Both the position numbers and the translations under genes were made by a program. A stretch of 28,902 nucleotides of DNA from DAOTTW01 sp034437615. Lineage in GTDB: Bacteria; Chloroflexota; Anaerolineae; Aggregatilineales; Phototrophicaceae. Below the pieces are notes generated by a model that worked only from the letters and a program-made list of their open reading frames with translations, was not told where the DNA came from and did no database searches. Position 1 is the first letter of the stretch; every line of letters starts with the position of its first letter. Shown in pieces: positions 24,528 through 28,902 of the stretch. The stretch lies in assembly GCA_034437615.1 (NCBI GenBank), contig DAOTTW010000064.1, forward strand, positions 1 through 28,902, given 5' to 3'.

Positions 24528-25174
24528 AACTATGGACCGTTGTTCCTGTTAAGCCCTTGAATCGTGCTAAAAGCCGCCTGAAAGACGTGCTGAGCGCTGA
24601 ACAGCGCTACGAACTGGCACAGATGATGCTGCGGCGCGTGCTGCAAGTCGTAAGTGAGGTGCCGTTGGTGGCTGGCACGCTGATTATCAGCCGCGATACC
24701 CGTGTGCTTGGTATCGCCCGCGATTACGGCGTGGTGACGCTACAAGAGACATCGCCATCAGACCTGAACCCGGCGTTGATGCGTGCGACGGAACTCTTGC
24801 GGATACGCCAAGCCGGTGCCGTTTTGGTGCTGCCTGCTGATCTGCCGTTTATCACCCGCGAGGATGTCATGGGTCTGGCGGAGTCGGCACCGGATGCGCC
24901 GGGGGTGGTGCTATCGGGCGATCAGCATCGGGATGGCACAAACGCTATGCTGGTGAAGCCGTTGGGGTTGTTCGATTATATGTATGGACCGGGTAGCTTT
25001 GAGCGGCATCGGGTGGCAGCGCGGCTCGCTGGGGCAGAGGTTAAGATTTACGAGTCACGCGGCTTGCAACTGGATATTGATGTGCCGGAAGACCTGGAAG
25101 AATATAATCGCCGTGTGCAAGCAGGCGACTATGCTGGCGTCTTGACGCCATTTTTGCCGGATCAATCGAGTTAG
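24512..25174 (+). CDS. cofC: 2-phospho-L-lactate / PEP guanylyltransferase
   Basis: The 220-residue nucleotidyltransferase makes the activated GDP donor used by CofD. WTVVPVKPLNRAKSRLKDVLS at the N-terminus is the nucleotide-binding signature. VLVLPADLPFITREDV and DGTNAMLVKPLGLF, then LQLDIDVPEDLEEY, are also typical of CofC/FbiD. I chose the ATG at 24512, which overlaps the cofD end by 16 nt; a TTG six codons earlier would also be in frame. With cofD and cofE it completes the side-chain half of F420 synthesis. FO synthase (cofG/cofH or fbiC) is not in the window. Confidence 0.93.
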   Translation: MGNFLKLWTVVPVKPLNRAKSRLKDVLSAEQRYELAQMMLRRVLQVVSEVPLVAGTLIISRDTRVLGIARDYGVVTLQETSPSDLNPALMRATELLRIRQAGAVLVLPADLPFITREDVMGLAESAPDAPGVVLSGDQHRDGTNAMLVKPLGLFDYMYGPGSFERHRVAARLAGAEVKIYESRGLQLDIDVPEDLEEYNRRVQAGDYAGVLTPFLPDQSS

Positions 25175-25185
25175 GGGTTTTTATC

Positions 25186-26193
25186 ATGGCTGAACGTGTG
25201 GCGCTTTATTTGCAGGATGCCCATTCGCTACAGGATGCGATTCGATACGTGCAGTATGCCGAGGCACGCGGCTTTGAAGCGGTCTGGCAGGCTGAAAGTC
25301 GCCTGGTGCGTGATGCGATTGTGCCGATGGCGGCTTTTGCTGCGACGACCACGCAGATCAAGGTCGGCTCCGGGGTGATTAACAACTGGACGCGCAACGC
25401 TGCGGTGATTGCCTCCACATTTTTGACGCTGGACGATTTAGCGCCGGATCGCATTTTGTGCGGCATTGGCGCATGGTGGGACCCGTTAGCGGCAAAGGTC
25501 GGCATTCAGCGCAGCAAGAACCTGCTGGCCATGCGTGAGGTCGTGACCGCTGTACGCCGCCTGCTGAACCGTGAGCGCGTGACGATGCAAGGTGAATTCG
25601 TGCAGTTGGATGATATTGAGCTAGATGTGGTGCATGGCCGCAAGGAACCGCGCAATGTGCCGATCTACATCGGTGCGACCGGGCCTAAAATGCTGGCGCT
25701 GACGGGTGAAATTGCCGATGGCGTTGTGCTGAATTATCTTGTGTCGCCCAAGTATAACGAGATGGCCATGCAGCAGCTTGAAATCGGCGCGACGAAGGCT
25801 GGACGCCACATAGACGAGATTGACCGCCCGCAGTTGGTGGTGTGCTCGGTGGACCATGACCGCAAGAGGGCGTTGGATGGTGCGCGCAAGCTGGTGACGC
25901 AGTATCTTGGTCAGCAACCGCATATCATGAAGGCCAGCGGCGTCAGCCAGGATTTATTAGACGAGATTAACCAGGTGTTGACGTGGCCAGCGACGGAAGA
26001 ACAGATCGAAGCGGCGATGCAGCTTGTGCCGGATGATGTCGTGCAGATGATTACGGCATCGGGCACGCCGGATGAGGTACGTGCGAAGGTGCAGGAATAC
26101 ACCAGCACAGGCGCAACCTGTCCGATTTTGTATCCGCTGGGTGATGACGTGGAAATGATGATCGACACCTTCGCCACCAAAACCAACGTTTAG
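25186..26193 (+). CDS. LLM-class F420-dependent oxidoreductase
   Basis: The 335-residue luciferase-like TIM-barrel protein belongs to the group related to methylenetetrahydromethanopterin reductase. RVALYLQDAHSLQDAIRYVQYAEARGFEAVW, TTQIKVGSGVINNWTRNAAVIAST and CGIGAWWDPLAAKVGI, then VPIYIGATGPKMLALTGEIADGVVLNYL, fit the F420-binding LLM pattern. A strong AGGGG lies eight bases before the ATG. It begins 11 nt after cofC, so it is probably co-transcribed with the F420 genes. The substrate is unknown: LLM proteins reduce or oxidise many compounds, including sugars, tetrahydromethanopterin-type carriers and xenobiotics. Confidence 0.9.
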   Translation: MAERVALYLQDAHSLQDAIRYVQYAEARGFEAVWQAESRLVRDAIVPMAAFAATTTQIKVGSGVINNWTRNAAVIASTFLTLDDLAPDRILCGIGAWWDPLAAKVGIQRSKNLLAMREVVTAVRRLLNRERVTMQGEFVQLDDIELDVVHGRKEPRNVPIYIGATGPKMLALTGEIADGVVLNYLVSPKYNEMAMQQLEIGATKAGRHIDEIDRPQLVVCSVDHDRKRALDGARKLVTQYLGQQPHIMKASGVSQDLLDEINQVLTWPATEEQIEAAMQLVPDDVVQMITASGTPDEVRAKVQEYTSTGATCPILYPLGDDVEMMIDTFATKTNV

Positions 26194-26211
26194 CGTCATC
26201 CAAGACGGCCT

Positions 26212-28863
26212 ATGCAGCGTAAGCAACACCACCGCCAAAATCTGATGATCTTTGCAGCACTCAGCGTTGTGACGGCGCTGGTGTTCTGCATTTTCACGTT
26301 GGCTGGCATCTCTGGTGGGCGCGGTGAACTGCTGATGCCGCTGGATGATGTGTATATCCATTTTCAGTATGCCAAACAAATCGCGAACGGTCAGCCTTAT
26401 ATCTACAACCCTGGCGACCCGCCGACATCCGGCGCGACGAGCTTTATTTATCCCTGGTTGTTGGCGCTGGGGTATTGGCTTGGCTTCACGGGGCTGAATC
26501 TGGGCTGGTGGGCGCTGCTGCTTGGGGCTGTGGCCTTGCTGATCTCGCTGAATGCGCTGTATTGGCTGTGCTTGGCGCTGGGTCTGCCGCGTAGCCTGAG
26601 CTTATTCACAGCGCTGGTGTTTGGCCTGACCGGAACCTTTGCGTGGCATTTTATGAGCGGCATGGAGACCGGGCTGATGGTGGCGTTTACGCTGCTGACG
26701 CTGCTGATGGTCGTGCAGCGCAACCTGTGGGGATTTGCGCTGGCGGGGTCGTTGCTGGCGATCACGCGGCCAGAGGGCAGCATCATGGCGGCGATAGCGT
26801 CGTTGCTGATGCTGCCGCGTTTGTGGCGGCATGTGGCGCGGCGCTGGTATCTGCTGGTTGTGTTTTTGCCTGTGGTAGCCATTTTCGCGCAGCCCGCGCT
26901 GAATTACCTGATTACGGGCACAGTCGTAGCGTCCGGGTCGCAGGCGAAAAGCGTTTTCGGTAGCATTCCGTTCGATTTGGGCGCTGTGGTGAGCCGCATC
27001 ATCAGGCAATTTAGCCGCATGTGGCTGGAATTTATTACGGGTTATAGCCCGCTACAGGGCTGGTATCTGCCGCCGCTGAGCGGGCTGCTGGGTGTGCTGG
27101 GGGCTGTGTTGCTGCTATTCCGGCGTGAGTGGCGCTCGGTGGGTTTGGCGTTATTGGGCTGGTTTGTGGTCGTTTCTGGCGCAATTAGCACATTGGATAC
27201 AACTTTTTGGCACTTCAAGCGCTATCAGGTGCCACTAATGGCGTTGTTCTTACCGTTGGCTGTTTATGCAATATTTACGATTGTGAGATTTGTGCAGCGC
27301 AGAGACGCCATTATTAGCATTCGGACAAACGAACAGATAAGCGTTCAGCGCATCCCTGCAATTTATAAAACTAATATTTCTAAAGCTCATGCATATACTA
27401 TAATTATCGCGATTATGTTGAGTGTAGCATTTCTGCTGCCGCTATTCGCGCAGTTTGTGCATTACCACGCGGCCAACGTCGGTTATGTGCAGGCGCAACC
27501 CTTGCAGATGGCGCGTTGGTTGGCGGCAAACACGCCGGAAGATGCGACGGTGGCCGTGCACGACGTAGGCGTGATGCGCTATATAGGTGAACGGCGCACG
27601 CTGGACATCGTTGGGCTGACGACAGCGAGCGCGGCGCAATATTGGCGCAATGGTCCCGGCGCTGTAGCAGAATTCATCATGCGCGAACAGCCTGATTACA
27701 TCGCGTCGTATGGGCGTGGGCACGGCTATGGGCTGGGGATGCTGGCGGATACCGATTTATACGCGAATCAGCTTGCGGGTTTTCCGGTGGATATAGAACC
27801 GCATTTGAATGTGGCACTGGCGGCGGCTTTTCAGGCGATTTATCAGCCGGATTTCCTGACGGAAATGCCAGAGGCCACTTATGCAACCGACAAGCTGGCG
27901 AACGAATACTTCGTCGTTACACAGCAAGACTGGTGGCGCACGCTTGACCCGAAGCCGCCACAACGGACGATCAATGTAGCTGATCCCGCTTCAGAGGCGC
28001 GTGTCGGTTATACCTGGGATGGGTACGTTGGGGGCAATGCTACCAGCGTCTATGAATGGCGCTATCCGGTGGCGCTGATCCCCGACGTGATCGGCAGCTA
28101 TGAGTGGCCTGTTCTGGATGCGGTGCGCCGCTTGGATGGCTTTGAGGAATTCACGATTTCGCACCTTGACCCGACTTATGGGCTGTTGCTGACGACGCGG
28201 TTACATTCCATTGCGGCGGGTGAACTGCGCGTCTTTGCGAATGGGGCATTGGTCGATGAAAGTATCGTGATACAGCAACCGGGTTTCTGGCAGGACGTCA
28301 GAACGTGGATTCCACCTGCCCACATTGACGAGACGACGACTATTCGCGTTGAAGCAGACATAAGTGGGGATCAACCTTATGAGCCAGCACGCCATGCTTT
28401 GTTACAGATGCGCCTGGAGCCACCAGCAAGAGAAGCCGCGCCGATAGCCACATATCAGGACGAAGCCCTGCAACTATTGAGCGTCGATCAAACCTTGCAA
28501 GGGGAAGCTGTTCAGTTTCCGAACCGGCTCTGGCTAGAGTTGGGGTGGTACAGTGAGGGTAACGCCAGTGGCGATTATCGCTTCTTCGCACATTTGTACG
28601 ATGATGTCAACCAAGCACCCGTTGCGCAGGTTGACCGCTACCTGGATTGGGGTAATGTGCCTGTGGGCAATTTGCTGCACGGGATTTTAAGCGAACGTTT
28701 TACCATTTTCACGAGTGGTCTGCCGCCGGGGGTGTATCAACTCGCTATCGGCTTTTATAATCCGCAAACGAACGAACGACTGATGCCTGAAAGCAACGTC
28801 TACGAAATATCACCGGACGGGCGTTTATTCCTGGGCGAAGTCGTCATCCCGTCAATAGAGTAA
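26212..28863 (+). CDS. GT-C-type membrane glycosyltransferase-like protein with a large C-terminal extracytoplasmic part
   Basis: The protein has 883 residues. A first membrane helix is followed by an outward loop with PLDDVYIHFQYAKQIANGQPYIYNPG (Asp45, Asp46), the acidic pair and context seen in GT-C transferases that use polyprenyl-phosphate sugars. NPGDPPTSGATSFIYPWLLA matches the same group. About ten hydrophobic helices follow, to about residue 415. The rest (about 415-883) is polar and beta-rich, with no family I recognise. It contains a segment HDVGVMRYIGERRTLDIVGLT, also common after the membrane part of such proteins. It may glycosylate a cell-surface polymer or protein, possibly with the donor made by the GT2 enzyme at 16407. 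It starts 18 nt after the LLM gene. An AT-rich patch lies at 27260-27420. Confidence 0.75.
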   Translation: MQRKQHHRQNLMIFAALSVVTALVFCIFTLAGISGGRGELLMPLDDVYIHFQYAKQIANGQPYIYNPGDPPTSGATSFIYPWLLALGYWLGFTGLNLGWWALLLGAVALLISLNALYWLCLALGLPRSLSLFTALVFGLTGTFAWHFMSGMETGLMVAFTLLTLLMVVQRNLWGFALAGSLLAITRPEGSIMAAIASLLMLPRLWRHVARRWYLLVVFLPVVAIFAQPALNYLITGTVVASGSQAKSVFGSIPFDLGAVVSRIIRQFSRMWLEFITGYSPLQGWYLPPLSGLLGVLGAVLLLFRREWRSVGLALLGWFVVVSGAISTLDTTFWHFKRYQVPLMALFLPLAVYAIFTIVRFVQRRDAIISIRTNEQISVQRIPAIYKTNISKAHAYTIIIAIMLSVAFLLPLFAQFVHYHAANVGYVQAQPLQMARWLAANTPEDATVAVHDVGVMRYIGERRTLDIVGLTTASAAQYWRNGPGAVAEFIMREQPDYIASYGRGHGYGLGMLADTDLYANQLAGFPVDIEPHLNVALAAAFQAIYQPDFLTEMPEATYATDKLANEYFVVTQQDWWRTLDPKPPQRTINVADPASEARVGYTWDGYVGGNATSVYEWRYPVALIPDVIGSYEWPVLDAVRRLDGFEEFTISHLDPTYGLLLTTRLHSIAAGELRVFANGALVDESIVIQQPGFWQDVRTWIPPAHIDETTTIRVEADISGDQPYEPARHALLQMRLEPPAREAAPIATYQDEALQLLSVDQTLQGEAVQFPNRLWLELGWYSEGNASGDYRFFAHLYDDVNQAPVAQVDRYLDWGNVPVGNLLHGILSERFTIFTSGLPPGVYQLAIGFYNPQTNERLMPESNVYEISPDGRLFLGEVVIPSIE

Positions 28864-28902
28864 ACAATCATGGTAGACGATCAATAGAGTAAACAATCAT
28901 GG
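28852..28902. repeat. 29-bp tandem duplication at the window end
   Basis: The 22 bases starting TCAATAGAGTAAACAATCAT at 28852-28873 recur exactly at 28881-28902, separated by TAGACGA, giving a period of 29. The first copy includes the stop codon of the preceding gene and an ATG that reads only MVDDQ before a stop. The second copy ends at the last base of the window. It may be a real duplication or an assembly artefact at a contig end. Confidence 0.8.

Overview
The window looks like chromosomal DNA from a member of the Chloroflexota (Anaerolineae-like or a relative). This is an inference from gene content. The support is: lipoproteins with long Pro/Thr/Ala/Ser stalks of the TPVPASA type and VTRVVTVVAT-like N-termini, a coenzyme F420 operon (cofE, a separate nitroreductase, cofD, cofC, npdG, LLM oxidoreductase), a DUF971 protein, and an absence of rRNA, tRNA, phage or transposase genes. 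The sequence is moderately GC-rich and densely coding, and almost everything after position 2400 is on the plus strand.

Layout. (1) 1-2079, minus strand: the 5' end of a MalF-type permease gene, a MalE-like sugar-binding protein with a good sigma70-like promoter, a DUF971 protein and a one-helix membrane peptide. (2) 2080-2869: the longest mainly non-coding stretch. It holds two copies of a hairpin repeat, a perfect 8+8 inverted repeat and a small basic ORF with a good Shine-Dalgarno sequence. (3) 2870-8349: a stalk lipoprotein, an 851-residue six-hairpin glycosidase-like protein, an orphan PAS histidine kinase, and a protein with an unknown N-terminal region fused to an RNase H-like fold. 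(4) 8438-12177: an ABC exporter half-transporter, an extended SDR epimerase, and a membrane-anchored methyltransferase with a C-terminal zinc ribbon. (5) 12270-13906: a mono-haem cytochrome c lipoprotein and a histidine-phosphatase-like protein that has lost the His-Gly of its RHG motif. (6) 14142-21248: a block built around a YgeW-like knotted carbamoyltransferase, a threonine-synthase-like enzyme, a GT2 glycosyltransferase with a small overlapping gene, a second fold-type II PLP enzyme, an unknown protein and an SsnA-like amidohydrolase. (7) 21434-26193: the F420 operon. (8) 26212-28863: a GT-C-type membrane glycosyltransferase, with a 29-bp tandem duplication at the very end of the window.

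How the genes work together. The F420 block is an almost textbook set. CofC and CofD build F420-0 or dehydro-F420-0, CofE adds glutamates, and the adjacent nitroreductase corresponds to the second domain of mycobacterial FbiB. NpdG reduces F420 with NADPH, and the LLM protein is a likely user; FO synthase is not in the window. The block before it pairs homologues of E. coli YgeW and SsnA with two PLP enzymes. In E. coli these two genes lie in the yge-ygf (selenium/purine-linked) region, so a nitrogen-compound catabolic module is a reasonable but unproven reading, and it is the most interesting candidate system here. A dispersed repeat, seen four times and always between genes, marks several of the transcription-unit boundaries.
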